Assembly: GCA_002868945.1 (NCBI GenBank)
Contig: PKTX01000048.1
Span: 1 to 64,000, forward strand
Source: Desulfobulbaceae bacterium
GTDB taxonomy: Bacteria; Desulfobacterota; Desulfobulbia; Desulfobulbales; SURF-16
Direction: 5' to 3'
Length of the DNA: 64,000 nucleotides
The position numbers and the translations under genes are program-made. How positions within the stretch are numbered: the first letter of the stretch is position 1; every line of letters starts with the position of its first letter. The notes under the pieces are model-generated. The model did no database searches and was not told the DNA's origin. It saw only the letters and a program-made list of their open reading frames with translations. Of this stretch, positions 53,964-62,488 are shown piece after piece.

Positions 53964-55198
53964 AGCAGATTTCCCTGGCCTATCTCTGCGGGGAATATCC
54001 TCGCGCCACCGACACCTTTATTCAACGGGAGGTGGCAGCCCTGCGGCGGGCCGGGTTAACGGTGGAGACCATTGCCGTCCGTCGTCCGTCGCTCCGGGAA
54101 CAGGGCACGGCAGAACAGGAAGAGGAGCGGCGCCGTACCCACTACCTGCTGCCCTCTCCTCCCTGGAGGCTTCTGGCTGATCATCTGGGCCTTGTATGGC
54201 AAGGGCCGGGCCGCTATCTGCGGGCGATTCGACTGGCTCTTGGCGTGCGCGCCCCTGGTGTGCGCGCCCTGATCTACCAGCTCTTTTATTTTGCCGAGGC
54301 CGGCATGGTGGCGGCCCGCATGCGCCGTCTTGGTTTGCGCCATGTCCATAACCATGCCCCGGACTCCAGCGGATACGTGGCCATGCTGGCCGCGGAACTG
54401 GCTGATCTGAGCTATAGTATGACCATTCACGGCTTCGGCATTCTGGCCGAGCCTGGTCGTTGGCGTTTGCGTGAGAAGATTGAACAGGCCCTGTTTACCA
54501 TCTGTATCAGTGACTATGCCCGCAGTCAGGCCATGCTCTGGTCGCAGCGCTCCTGCTGGCCGCATCTGCATGTTGTTCATTGCGGTATTGAGCCGCACTC
54601 AGTGACGGCGCGACACCATGAGGGCCGGGGGCAGCGCCTGCTCTATGTCGGACGCTTTGATCATGTCAAGGGCTTGCCTCTCTTGCTTGAGGCCTTTGCC
54701 ACCCTGGCTGGCGATGATCCGGCTCTTCATCTGGATATGGTGGGGGATGGTCCGGAACGGCAGGATCTTCTGGCAATGGTGGCTGAGTTGGGGCTGCAGG
54801 AAAGGATTACCTTTCATGGCTATCATTCCCAGGCGCAGTTACAGGACGACTATGACCGGGCTGATCTTTTTGTGCTGACCAGCTTTGTAGAGGGGATTCC
54901 CGTGGTACTGATGGAGGCCATGGCCCAAGGCGTGCCGGTGGTGGCGCCGCGTATTACCGGGGTTCCGGAACTGGTCGACGATGGCGTCAACGGTCTGTTA
55001 TACACGCCGGGCGTTGTGGAGCAACTGGTGGCCCGGTGTGAAAAAGTGCTGGCCGACCCGGACCTGCGCAATAGCTGCGCCGCAGCGGCCCGGAAAACCG
55101 TTCAGCACCACTTTAACCTGGATAGTGAAACCAGCCGTTTGGCTGAAATTATGCAGCACTATCTCCAGGAAGGCCCGGATCAGGCGGAGGCGCCATAA
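53960..55198 (+). CDS. GT4 family glycosyltransferase (colanic-acid/WcaL-like)
   Basis: 412 aa from the ATG at 53960 (ATGA overlap); the track start 26 codons earlier falls inside the epimerase gene. N-terminal ISLAYLCGEYPRATDTFIQREVAALRRAG is a common start of the WcaL/AmsK branch. The donor domain has LLYVGRFDHVKGLPLLLEAF, DMVGDGPERQDL, FVLTSFVEGIPVVLMEAMAQGVPVV (E-x7-E). It ends the tightly packed part of the EPS cluster. Confidence 0.9.
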   Translation: MKQISLAYLCGEYPRATDTFIQREVAALRRAGLTVETIAVRRPSLREQGTAEQEEERRRTHYLLPSPPWRLLADHLGLVWQGPGRYLRAIRLALGVRAPGVRALIYQLFYFAEAGMVAARMRRLGLRHVHNHAPDSSGYVAMLAAELADLSYSMTIHGFGILAEPGRWRLREKIEQALFTICISDYARSQAMLWSQRSCWPHLHVVHCGIEPHSVTARHHEGRGQRLLYVGRFDHVKGLPLLLEAFATLAGDDPALHLDMVGDGPERQDLLAMVAELGLQERITFHGYHSQAQLQDDYDRADLFVLTSFVEGIPVVLMEAMAQGVPVVAPRITGVPELVDDGVNGLLYTPGVVEQLVARCEKVLADPDLRNSCAAAARKTVQHHFNLDSETSRLAEIMQHYLQEGPDQAEAP

Positions 55199-55312
55199 GC
55201 CATCACCTGCTTCGGTTCGAAGAAACCGATGTGTCGCTGGCTCATCAAGTTTGCCGATCAGGACCTGATGACATTCTGTAGTTTTTGTTTTAGTGGCTAT
55301 AGTTGCTGATTG

Positions 55313-55340
55313 GTTGCCTGGGGACCGGTTTTGTTATAAT
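55313..55340 (+). promoter_or_regulatory. Candidate sigma-70 promoter of the last EPS gene
   Basis: A perfect TATAAT at 55335-55340 with a weak -35 (GTTGCC/TTGCCT) 15-16 bases upstream in the ~200-base gap before the sulfotransferase-like gene. The next gene therefore may be transcribed separately. Confidence 0.45.
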
Positions 55341-55399
55341 GATTTTGCTCAATTCCAACCCATAGAAGCTTGAAGAACAAGGTAAAAGGGACAGAACTC

Positions 55400-56320
55400 A
55401 TGAGCCACCGGAAAACAGGCAGGGAGTTGACTACTGTTTTAGTCTCAAGGGCACCACGTTTTGTTTATGACATTGCACGGATAGGACAAAATATTGTCGA
55501 CCGTTGGGTGATTAGCAGAGCCGTTCAAAACGGAACCCCCGTGGTCTTGATATATCAGTACGGTCGTGTGGCATCGACCAGCCTTTATACTTCCTTGTTG
55601 GCCGCAAATTTAGAATTTCCCGTTTATCATGTACATACCTTGTCACAGTACCGGGCAAATCAAGGGATTTATAAAGCAAAAGAGCATGGTCGCCGTGTAG
55701 CTCGATATTTGGTTCTTGGGAAGATTGTTGGGGAGAAAATAATTTCCCTCAGGGACAGTCCACCTCCGCAGCCGTGGAAAATTGTCACCGTGTTCAGAGA
55801 TCCTGTGAGCGTAATGATTTCTCTTCATTTCATGAATGTCAGCCGGTATTTTGCGGGCAGTCTGAAGAAAAATGGTGAGTTAGATAAGCATAAGGCCATA
55901 GAACATTTTCTAGAAATACTGGAAAAGGATGATCCTTCCGGTTGGGCTCTTTCTAATTGGTTTGATGATGTTTTTTATAATGAATTAGGAGTAGATGTTT
56001 ATAAGCATAAATTTGATAAGGACCGTGGTTATACAATAATTAATGATTCTATTTTTGATATTCTTCTGCTGCGTTTTGAAAATCTTGAGACAGGATTTAA
56101 TGAGGGAGTGGCAAAGCTTTTTAATGTAGATAAACAAAGGGTGAAGTTGTTGCATTCACATTTACACAAAGATGATAAGTATGCAGATTTGCAAAATTAT
56201 GTCAAAAATAACTTGAAGTTATCAAAGTCATCTTGTGATAAAATTTATGCCACCAAGTTTGCGAAACATTTTTATTCCGATGAATTGATATCAAAGTTGA
56301 CAAAAAAATGGTCTGGATAA
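55400..56320 (+). CDS. Putative capsular polysaccharide synthesis/sulfotransferase-like protein
   Basis: 306 aa from the ATG at 55400 (GGGA eight bases upstream); the track starts ten codons earlier at a TTG. VVLIYQYGRVASTSLYTSLL (~48-67) resembles the phosphate-binding loop of the capsular-polysaccharide (NKWYS-type) and sulfotransferase families, and VTVFRDPVSVMISLHFMN (~132-149) the matching second motif. It is clearly AT-rich, unlike the genes before it, suggesting separate acquisition. Likely role: modification of the EPS. Confidence 0.7.
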   Translation: MSHRKTGRELTTVLVSRAPRFVYDIARIGQNIVDRWVISRAVQNGTPVVLIYQYGRVASTSLYTSLLAANLEFPVYHVHTLSQYRANQGIYKAKEHGRRVARYLVLGKIVGEKIISLRDSPPPQPWKIVTVFRDPVSVMISLHFMNVSRYFAGSLKKNGELDKHKAIEHFLEILEKDDPSGWALSNWFDDVFYNELGVDVYKHKFDKDRGYTIINDSIFDILLLRFENLETGFNEGVAKLFNVDKQRVKLLHSHLHKDDKYADLQNYVKNNLKLSKSSCDKIYATKFAKHFYSDELISKLTKKWSG

Positions 56321-56414
56321 GCTCCTGCCAAGTGTATTGGGCGGCATTTTTCCGATCAGGGACAAGGGGATGGTTACGTTCATGATTCAATTTGCTGTGT
56401 TGAGATAGCTATTT
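56321..56414. other. Spacer after the EPS cluster
   Basis: No clear terminator; contains ttgagatagctattttg, a motif that also occurs near 27.1 and 5.6 kb next to palindromic repeats. Confidence 0.35.
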
Positions 56415-56828
56415 TGATATAAAGGAGTTAGAAGGAGTTTTGGACGTGTGGTGCTGCGAGAATTCAGGAGTCAGGAGTCAGAAAACAGTAGAAAAGCTTA
56501 AAAAGCAGACGTTCCGACTTCCGAAAGCCCCATCCTTCCACCGTGCATCCCAATATCATGTACGTAAGCACCCTTAATCTCCTTCTCCCTTGAGGGAGAA
56601 GGTCGGGATGAGGGTGAAAAGCTGAGGACATGGCCTTGCCCCTTGCCCCTCCCTCTGTCACTGCGAGGACCGGAGGGACGCGGCAGTCCAGGGGGCATGG
56701 CGCGGCATCGAGGCAGCACGACCTCTCTGGATTGCTTCGCGTTGCTCGCAATGACGCCACCTCTCTCCTCACGCCTAACTCCTCACTCTTCACCCTTGCC
56801 CCTTGAACCTTGCCCCTCAGACCTTGCC
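56415..56828. repeat. Repeat cluster between the EPS genes and the exosortase operon
   Basis: In order: AAGGAGTTAG units (56420-56440), the cgtgtggtgctgcgagaa and aattcaggagtcagg module (56446-56480), the aagcttaaaaagcag block, cttccgaaagccccatcctt, a family C palindrome (~56575-56617) and a family B copy (~56657-56754) followed by CACTCTTCACCCTTGCCCCTTG-type units. No gene is supported. It lies exactly between the convergent EPS and exosortase units. Confidence 0.9.
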
Positions 56829-56832
56829 CAAA

Positions 56833-57486
56833 TCACGAGTTGCTGTTGTCCAGGTAGTCGATGAAGCGGGGCAGAAAGGCCTGGATGAAGTGGCGGGTCG
56901 CCTCCTGCGCCTGGTCTCTGGTGTTGGTGGTAAAGGGTACGGAGACGCGGATAAAGGCGTGCGATTCGTCCTTGTTGCGGATCTTGTTGTAGGCCATGTC
57001 TATTTTGTTGCGATAGACCTGGGTGCTGCTGCGGTCGTGCGCCTGATACCAGTATGTGACCAGCTCCCGCTGGTCGTTGTAAGAGGTGACGATCTCTTCA
57101 TAGTTGACCACGTATGGCCCGACGTCAAGGGACCTTTTGGCGGGCCTGTTCTCTATCTCCCAGCCCTGGCTGGGATAGCAGACCAGCGGTGAATGGGCGG
57201 CGTATGCCTGGGCAGCGCTGTAGTAAAGCCCGATGTAGAGATTGATCACCTGGTTGTTGCCGCTGTAGTCGGCAAACAGGTAGTCGTCCAGGCGCAACAT
57301 GGCGTAGGCCTCCGGCGCAAGGTCGATCTGCTGTGTGAGCTGATAACCCTCCAGTCGGGTGAAGGAAGCAAGCAGGGGTGGTTTCGGCCCCGGCGCCGAG
57401 TCGGTGCCGAAGCTGTAAGCGATGAGGGCGGTGAGCAGAAGCAGCCCGGCCAGAATCGCCAGTTTCAGTTCTTTTTTGTTTCCCAT
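56833..57486 (-). CDS. epsI: EpsI-like exosortase-associated protein
   Basis: 217 aa from the ATG at 57486; the track extends upstream as a shadow in the exosortase gene. One membrane anchor (residues ~6-26, ELKLAILAGLLLLTALIAYS) is followed by the DUF3485/EpsI domain with YQLTQQIDLAPEAYAMLRLDDYLFADY and the typical PLVCYPSQGWEI motif (~105-116) containing a conserved Cys. EpsI proteins are encoded next to, or fused to, exosortases. It overlaps the exosortase gene by 22 bases. Confidence 0.9.
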   Translation of the reverse strand: MGNKKELKLAILAGLLLLTALIAYSFGTDSAPGPKPPLLASFTRLEGYQLTQQIDLAPEAYAMLRLDDYLFADYSGNNQVINLYIGLYYSAAQAYAAHSPLVCYPSQGWEIENRPAKRSLDVGPYVVNYEEIVTSYNDQRELVTYWYQAHDRSSTQVYRNKIDMAYNKIRNKDESHAFIRVSVPFTTNTRDQAQEATRHFIQAFLPRFIDYLDNSNS

Positions 57487-58316
57487 GCTTCCAGTCCTTG
57501 CTGCACGATAAAGAGGATGAGCAGGGCCACCAGGAAAACGGCCAGGCCGGTTATGGTATGCAGTGTGCCCTCGGTAAGATCCAGGTTGAAGAAGTGATAG
57601 AGCAATATCATGGTCACCACCCGCACCAGGTTGACCAGGATGGCGGCCGGAATGCTCCAGGCAAAGAGTATGAGTTTGCCGGCAGTGCGCCGCAGCATGA
57701 AGTAGCCCATGATGACACTCAGGGTCATCAGGGTGATGACCGAGCGCAGGCCGCTGCACGCCTCCACCATCTCAAAGCTTTTGCCGGGTATATGCATGAC
57801 ATTGCCCTCCCGGAAGATGGTGACGCCTGCCAGTCGGACAATGACCTCGCTGGCCTGGGACATCATGAGCTGCAGAGGAAAGGTCAGCTGGGTATAGAGT
57901 TGATCCGGTACGGGAATCAGCATGGCAAACAGAATCAGCGGAACGGCCAGCACGTGCAGGGCCTGGATGCCCAGTAGATACGTGGTGATGCCGAGGATGG
58001 CAAGGTACATGGCCAGGGCGATAAGGGTGTGGACCTGGGTAAGCAGGGCAAAGAGATAGAGCAGCGTGGCAAAGAGAAAGAGCAGCAGGCCCGGGGTGGT
58101 ACAGGTGGGCCGGGAATCCAGAAGGGTATGCCGTTTACTCCACACTATGTAGATGATAATGGGAAGCGTCAGAAAGGCATGGTTGTACTCTTCGGAGGCA
58201 GACCATTTTTCAAAGAGAATTCGCCATACCGGTAAGTAGGCCACCGTAAAGAGTGCCAGGGCCATCAGGGCTATTGCCGAGCTTCGACTATGTGTGAAGA
58301 GCACGCGATCAGCCAT
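57465..58316 (-). CDS. xrt: Exosortase (EpsH/Xrt family)
   Basis: 283 aa, about eight membrane segments. The catalytic triad of the family is present: Cys187 in FEMVEACSGLRS, Arg232 in VNLVRVVTM and His253 in LHTITGLAVF. Exosortases cleave PEP-CTERM proteins at the PEP motif and transfer or anchor them in connection with EPS. Two substrates are encoded in the window, at 25.4 and 60.1 kb. The subclass (XrtA/B/other) cannot be decided from the sequence alone. It lies 16 bases after the sugar-transferase gene and overlaps epsI. Confidence 0.97.
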   Translation of the reverse strand: MADRVLFTHSRSSAIALMALALFTVAYLPVWRILFEKWSASEEYNHAFLTLPIIIYIVWSKRHTLLDSRPTCTTPGLLLFLFATLLYLFALLTQVHTLIALAMYLAILGITTYLLGIQALHVLAVPLILFAMLIPVPDQLYTQLTFPLQLMMSQASEVIVRLAGVTIFREGNVMHIPGKSFEMVEACSGLRSVITLMTLSVIMGYFMLRRTAGKLILFAWSIPAAILVNLVRVVTMILLYHFFNLDLTEGTLHTITGLAVFLVALLILFIVQQGLEAWETKKN

Positions 58317-58331
58317 GGCCGGTCAGTTCTC

Positions 58332-59747
58332 CTATACCGCGCCTTTGCCGAATAACACGGCAGGGATGGTTTTCAGTAGAATTTTTACATCCAGCCACAG
58401 GGACCACTTTTCAATATACTCCAGATCAAGTTCCAGCCACTTGTGAAAGGGCAGGTCGCTGCGGCCCGATATCTGCCAGAGACAGGTGATGCCCGGTTTG
58501 ACGCTGAAGCGTTTACGCTGGATTCCCCGGTCAAAGAGGTCCACGTCGCGGATGGACATGGGGCGGGGGCCCACCAGACTCATCTCGCCCCGCACCACAT
58601 TAAAGAGCTGCGGCAGTTCATCCAGGCTGGTTTTACGCAGAAAACGCCCCACCCTGGTCACCCGGGGGTCATTGCTGATCTTGAAAATCGGCCCTTCCGC
58701 CTCGTTCAGGTGCTCGATCTCCTTTAATTTTTCCTCTGCATTCTGATGCATGGAGCGAAATTTAAACATGGGAAAGAGATGTTTGCGTAAACCGACCCGC
58801 TGCTGAATAAAAAGTGCCGGACCCGGAGAGTCGAGCCTGATGGCCAGGGCCACCACCGCCATCAGGGGCAGAAGTACAGGCATAGCCAAAAGGGTCAGGG
58901 ACAGGTCAAAGAGGCGCTTGGCGAACAGGCGGCCTTCATCATGGGCCACCGGTTCCATGGTCAGCAGAGGGATGTGGCCGACATGGTCCAGGCTGATGCG
59001 GGCAACATGGACGTTGAACAGATCAGCCATGAAGCGTAGTTTGACGCCCTCCTCCTCACAGGCGTGGGCAATGGGGTCTGCGTCTTCCAGGAGGGAGCGG
59101 GGAATGGCGATGATCACCTCGTCCACCACGTTGTTCTTCAAGCATTCGTTTATGTTGTGAACCGTGCCGAGCACGGGTGCTCCATCAATCGTGTCGCCCA
59201 CCCGCTGGGGGTCAGGGTCCAGGTGACCGACAATTTCAATGCCCCACTCTGCTTGCACCTTCAGGGAACGGGCTGCTTCCCTGGCGCGTTCACCGGTGCC
59301 GATGATCAGGATGCGCAGAAAGGCGGCACCGTCTTGGATGGAGTGTAAAAAGTATTGCTTGCCCCAGACCCGAATCAACAGGAGGGCAAAGAACTGCAGG
59401 GTGGCAAAAAGCAGGATAACCACCCGGCTGACATATTGAATCTCCAGAAAGAAGATCAGGGCAAGAAGGACGCCGATGGTCAGGGCCATGCCCCGGAAAA
59501 CCGCCCAGGCATAGCTGAGCAGAGTGGCATATCTGGGGCTGCGATAGCCGCCGAAATAGGAGAGAAAGAGAGTCAGCAGGGTAATGAGCAGCGGCAGGAG
59601 AAAGAGGTGCGAATAGATATCAAGTATTCCCTCGCCCAGTAGAAAAAAGTTCCTGAGCCAGAATGAGGCAAGAAAGGTGGCTATGGTGCTGGTGATATCC
59701 AAGAAAAAAATAGTCCGATGCAGCTCTTTACTGCGTGAATCATACAT
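58332..59747 (-). CDS. Exopolysaccharide-initiating sugar transferase (polyprenyl glycosylphosphotransferase, EpsB/WbaP type)
   Basis: 471 aa. Five N-terminal membrane segments, a central Rossmann-like region ([17 protein letters not shown]), and the C-terminal catalytic domain: a further membrane hairpin, then [32 protein letters not shown] and the terminal [18 protein letters not shown]. It starts EPS synthesis by moving a sugar phosphate onto undecaprenyl phosphate. The sequence around [16 protein letters not shown] is the exosortase-linked EpsB_2 branch as I recall it. First gene of the minus-strand exosortase operon. Confidence 0.95.
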   Translation of the reverse strand: MYDSRSKELHRTIFFLDITSTIATFLASFWLRNFFLLGEGILDIYSHLFLLPLLITLLTLFLSYFGGYRSPRYATLLSYAWAVFRGMALTIGVLLALIFFLEIQYVSRVVILLFATLQFFALLLIRVWGKQYFLHSIQDGAAFLRILIIGTGERAREAARSLKVQAEWGIEIVGHLDPDPQRVGDTIDGAPVLGTVHNINECLKNNVVDEVIIAIPRSLLEDADPIAHACEEEGVKLRFMADLFNVHVARISLDHVGHIPLLTMEPVAHDEGRLFAKRLFDLSLTLLAMPVLLPLMAVVALAIRLDSPGPALFIQQRVGLRKHLFPMFKFRSMHQNAEEKLKEIEHLNEAEGPIFKISNDPRVTRVGRFLRKTSLDELPQLFNVVRGEMSLVGPRPMSIRDVDLFDRGIQRKRFSVKPGITCLWQISGRSDLPFHKWLELDLEYIEKWSLWLDVKILLKTIPAVLFGKGAV

Positions 59748-59865
59748 ATGTTTTGCAAGGCCTTTGTGGGTTCGGGTGGGAAAAGTAGGATAGGCTGCCG
59801 GGCAATGGCTGGGATTCCTTAAAATACCCCGTGGCCGGTGTTTGTTGCAAGGGAATTCATTTCAT

Positions 59866-60035
59866 GAGAATCCAGAATTCAGGAGTCAGGAAACAGAAGA
59901 AAAGCTTAAAGAGCAGTCGTTCCAGCATCTTTAATTCCGGCAGATTCCCTTGCAACTTGCATTTCAACACCATCAACCTGAGCATCCTTAATCCCCTTCT
60001 CCCTTGAGGGAGAAGGTCGGAATGAGGGTGAAAAA
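59866..60035. repeat. Repeat cluster downstream of the second PEP-CTERM gene
   Basis: Contains the aattcaggagtcaggaaac / gaaaagcttaaagagcag / catctttaattccgg module (59878-59940), shared almost word for word with 61.36-61.43 kb, and a family C palindrome (~59995-60030). The flanks 59748-59865 show no gene. Confidence 0.88.
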
Positions 60036-60061
60036 AGCTGTGGTTTGCGGGGGATCAGAAT

Positions 60062-60100
60062 AAAAAAAGCCCTGCTGTCTTGAACAGGCAGCAGGGCTTT
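60062..60100 (-). terminator. Rho-independent terminator of the second PEP-CTERM gene
   Basis: On the minus strand AAAGCCCTGCTG pairs perfectly with CAGCAGGGCTTT across an ~11-base loop and is followed by a T-run. It is ~35 bases beyond the stop codon of the PEP-CTERM gene. Confidence 0.94.
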
Positions 60101-60134
60101 AAACAGCTCTTTCCGGAAAAACGGAAAGGATACC

Positions 60135-60857
60135 TTAGATTTGCTTACGGCGGCGGGCAACCCCGGCCAGACCGGCAAGACCGGCGCCAAAGAGCAGCAT
60201 GGTGGCCGGCTCGGGAATGGGGTCCGTGCCGATGACATCATTGGCACAATATGGGGCGTAGGCGATCATATAGTTGGTACCCAGAGCAATTTTAGCCAGT
60301 GAAAAATTCTTGTAAAGATAGCTGAAGTCGTAGGTTAATTGGGTGCCGTCATATGAGATAAAACTACCGCTTGTTCCAGTATAGAGATCGGCGACCAGGT
60401 AATCATCGTTAATGGCATTGGGATGGCCTGTGCGTTGGTCAGTTGCAGTGACTAAGTTATAGAAATCCGAATTGTCGGAGGCAGAGGCATCCACCGAGAA
60501 CAGGGTGCTTGTGTTATTCTCCGTGTCGTCAGATGCCATGTAGTCCCATTCATCGTAGGTCGCCCAGTCCAGATCCCAGTCCGTGTTGATGAACAGATTG
60601 TCCGGATCAAGACGATTGGTCATGTTGATAACCACGGTATGGAGGGCACGGTTGTCTGCGGCATCATAGGTGACATGAATACTGTCAATTTGAGGGTTGC
60701 CTACTTCATCATCGGGGTAATATTTCGTATCCTCCCATCCTGGAAAGGTTACCCAGTAATCTGAGTAAGATTCGGTGATGAGGGCTGCTGTGGCCGGGGT
60801 GGATGCCAGGCCGCAGAGCAGTGCTGCGCAGGCGAATGCGGTGGTTGTCTTTTTCAT
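60135..60857 (-). CDS. PEP-CTERM sorting domain protein 2
   Basis: 240 aa; AGAGAGGA ribosome site before the ATG. Signal peptide (1-24, ending PATA), a secreted domain rich in Asp, Asn and Tyr (~25-210), then the sorting signal IPEPATMLLFGAGLAGLAG with a basic RRRK tail, almost identical to that of PEP-CTERM protein 1. It should be a substrate of the exosortase three genes away. Transcription likely starts at the sigma-54 promoter at 61006-61021, with a leader near 138 nt. The fold of the secreted domain is not recognised. Confidence 0.94.
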   Translation of the reverse strand: MKKTTTAFACAALLCGLASTPATAALITESYSDYWVTFPGWEDTKYYPDDEVGNPQIDSIHVTYDAADNRALHTVVINMTNRLDPDNLFINTDWDLDWATYDEWDYMASDDTENNTSTLFSVDASASDNSDFYNLVTATDQRTGHPNAINDDYLVADLYTGTSGSFISYDGTQLTYDFSYLYKNFSLAKIALGTNYMIAYAPYCANDVIGTDPIPEPATMLLFGAGLAGLAGVARRRKQI

Positions 60858-61005
60858 GATTTTTCCTCTCTCGTGGTTTTCTTGGCAACTGGTTGACTAG
60901 TGCCTGTCCGGATGTGGCCATTCCGAAAAGACACTTGTTGGCCTTTTTATCTATTTCGCCCACCCTATGGTGGGTAAAGCTATCAGTAACTCCAGCCTAA
61001 GGATA

Positions 61006-61021
61006 TGCAACCGGTGTGCCA
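61006..61021 (-). promoter_or_regulatory. Sigma-54 promoter of PEP-CTERM gene 2
   Basis: On the minus strand TGGCACACCGGTTGCA is a near-ideal -24/-12 sigma-54 element (TGGCAC, five-base spacer, TTGCA). It should direct transcription of the PEP-CTERM gene ~150 bases downstream. A sigma-54 activator gene lies within 3 kb. This is the clearest regulatory site in the window. Confidence 0.85.
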
Positions 61022-61039
61022 AACACCTTCTTTTTGTTA

Positions 61040-61050
61040 ATATGCCGGAA
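61040..61050 (+). promoter_or_regulatory. Second copy of the shared 11-mer near a sigma-54 promoter
   Basis: ATATGCCGGAA, identical to the minus-strand 11-mer at 26209-26219, here in the opposite orientation relative to the promoter and 20-30 bases upstream of it. Role inferred only. Confidence 0.38.
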
Positions 61051-61254
61051 TTACAGCAGAAAGCCTGAGGAGGGGGTGTTGTTGGTGTTCCCGGGCGCAA
61101 GGCGGTTTCCGGGAAACTGAACTGGTCGAAATAAAATCTTATGATATCGAGAGGTTGCTTGCTGTTCTGGATTTCGGAAATGGGGACTCGGAGAATGGTT
61201 TGCGCTACTGCTTCTAAGGGACTTCAGCTAACTATCTGAGTTGAGATAATTTGA
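61051..61254. other. Gene-free stretch
   Basis: About 200 bases upstream of the sigma-54 promoter with no gene. It could contain distal activator sites; nothing definite is seen. Confidence 0.35.
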
Positions 61255-61815
61255 TGTTAAAGAATGTTAAAAGAAGTTAGAGGGAGTTATGGGGAGTTAT
61301 GGGAAGTTATAGGGAGTTATGCGGAGTTATGGGGGGCGTGTGATGCTGCGATAATTCAGGAGTCAGGAGTCAGGAGAAAAAAGAAAAGCTTAAAGAGCAG
61401 TCATTCCAGCATCTTTAATTCCGGTCCTGAATTCAGGAAGTCCTCCTTGCCGCTTGAACCTTGCCCCTCCCTCTGTCACTGCGAGGACCGGAGGGACGCG
61501 GCAGTCCAGGGGGCATGGCGCGGCATCGAGGCAGGACAACCTCTCTGGATTGCTTCGCGTTGCTCGCAATGACACCACCTCACACCTCTCACCTCACTCT
61601 TCACTCTTCACCCTTGCCCCTTGCACCTTGTATCTTGCCCCTCCCTCTGTCACTGCGAGGAGCGGAGGGACGCGGCAGTCCAGGAGACATGGCGAGGCGC
61701 GGCAACAGCGCAACCTCTCTGGATTGCTTGGCGTTGCTCGCAATGACGCCACCTCTCTCCTCACTCCTCACTCCTCACTCTTCACTCTTCACTCTTCACC
61801 CTTGAACATCGCCCG
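61255..61815. repeat. Large repeat cluster upstream of the PilZ gene
   Basis: GGAGTTATGG-type tandem units (about 61270-61335), the gtgtgatgctgcgataattc and aattcaggagtcaggag module (61340-61375), the aagcttaaagagcagtc / catctttaattccgg block, then two family B copies in tandem (about 61475-61573 and 61649-61747), separated and followed by CACTCTTCACCCTTGCCCCTTG-type units. The 294-aa ORF at 61454 is a translation of these repeats and is not accepted as a gene. Confidence 0.9.
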
Positions 61816-61864
61816 CAGGGGCGGGCTCCCACGGCAAAAAAGAAGCGGTGGAAGGGGTGAGGGG

Positions 61865-62404
61865 TCAGCTCGGGGGCAGGTATTCCTGCAAGGGCAGGCT
61901 GTTGGCCGCATCGGTGAAGCGGAGTCCGTACTGTTGGAAACCGGCATGGCCGGCCGGCCGGCGCCAGCGTATTTCGGCCGTGCCGGTGCAATCAAGGAAA
62001 GGGGAACCCTGTGCAAAGGTAAAGGTTATTCGGCTGTTCTGGGGCAGGGCGCAGGCGGTTTCAATGCGCATGCCGCCCGCACTCAGGTCAATGGTCCTGG
62101 CCCGCGCTTCCCGACGTTGATTGTCAAGGGCGGCAGCAACCAGAAAGAGCTGGTGATGTCTGGAAAAACGCCGGTGGCGGCGGCGCCCCTCTTTGTCAAC
62201 GTGCTGCGTGCTCCGTTGGAATGGCCGCAGGGGATCACCTTGGCTGACATAACGGGGACAGAGTCGCCAGCTGCTGGTGTCACAGAAGCGGAGGATATGT
62301 TCAGGGAGCGGCAGGTAAAGACCTCGACTGGTGAGTGAACATGCCTGGTTGCAGGTCGGTAGCCAGAAGGGACAGTGGGTTTGACAAGATCTGCCTTTGA
62401 TCAT
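61865..62404 (-). CDS. PilZ domain protein with Cys-rich N-terminus
   Basis: 179 aa. The C-terminal ~105 residues are a PilZ domain: RRRHRR at 74-79 (RxxxR) and DLSAGG at 106-111 (DxSxxG). The first ~70 residues are unusual, with six cysteines (7, 11, 18, 22, 41, 49) in a spacing that could bind metal. It lies 85 bases after the sigma-54 activator gene on the same strand and may be cotranscribed. A role in c-di-GMP control of EPS or PEP-CTERM expression is inferred from position. Confidence 0.8.
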   Translation of the reverse strand: MIKGRSCQTHCPFWLPTCNQACSLTSRGLYLPLPEHILRFCDTSSWRLCPRYVSQGDPLRPFQRSTQHVDKEGRRRHRRFSRHHQLFLVAAALDNQRREARARTIDLSAGGMRIETACALPQNSRITFTFAQGSPFLDCTGTAEIRWRRPAGHAGFQQYGLRFTDAANSLPLQEYLPPS

Positions 62405-62488
62405 GTGGTTCTCCGCTGGATGGATTGGAATGCTGTTATGGTCCTGAGCGGAAATTTAATGCAAAAAAAGTACCCGGCGGAGGATTTA

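Noticed and set aside
56833-57759. 308-aa start for the EpsI-like protein
   Set aside because: The first 91 codons lie inside the exosortase gene in another frame; the ATG at 57486 starts right at the membrane anchor.
61454-62338. 294-aa plus-strand ORF
   Set aside because: It translates family B repeats and heptamer arrays and then runs antisense to the PilZ gene; no ribosome site or family feature.
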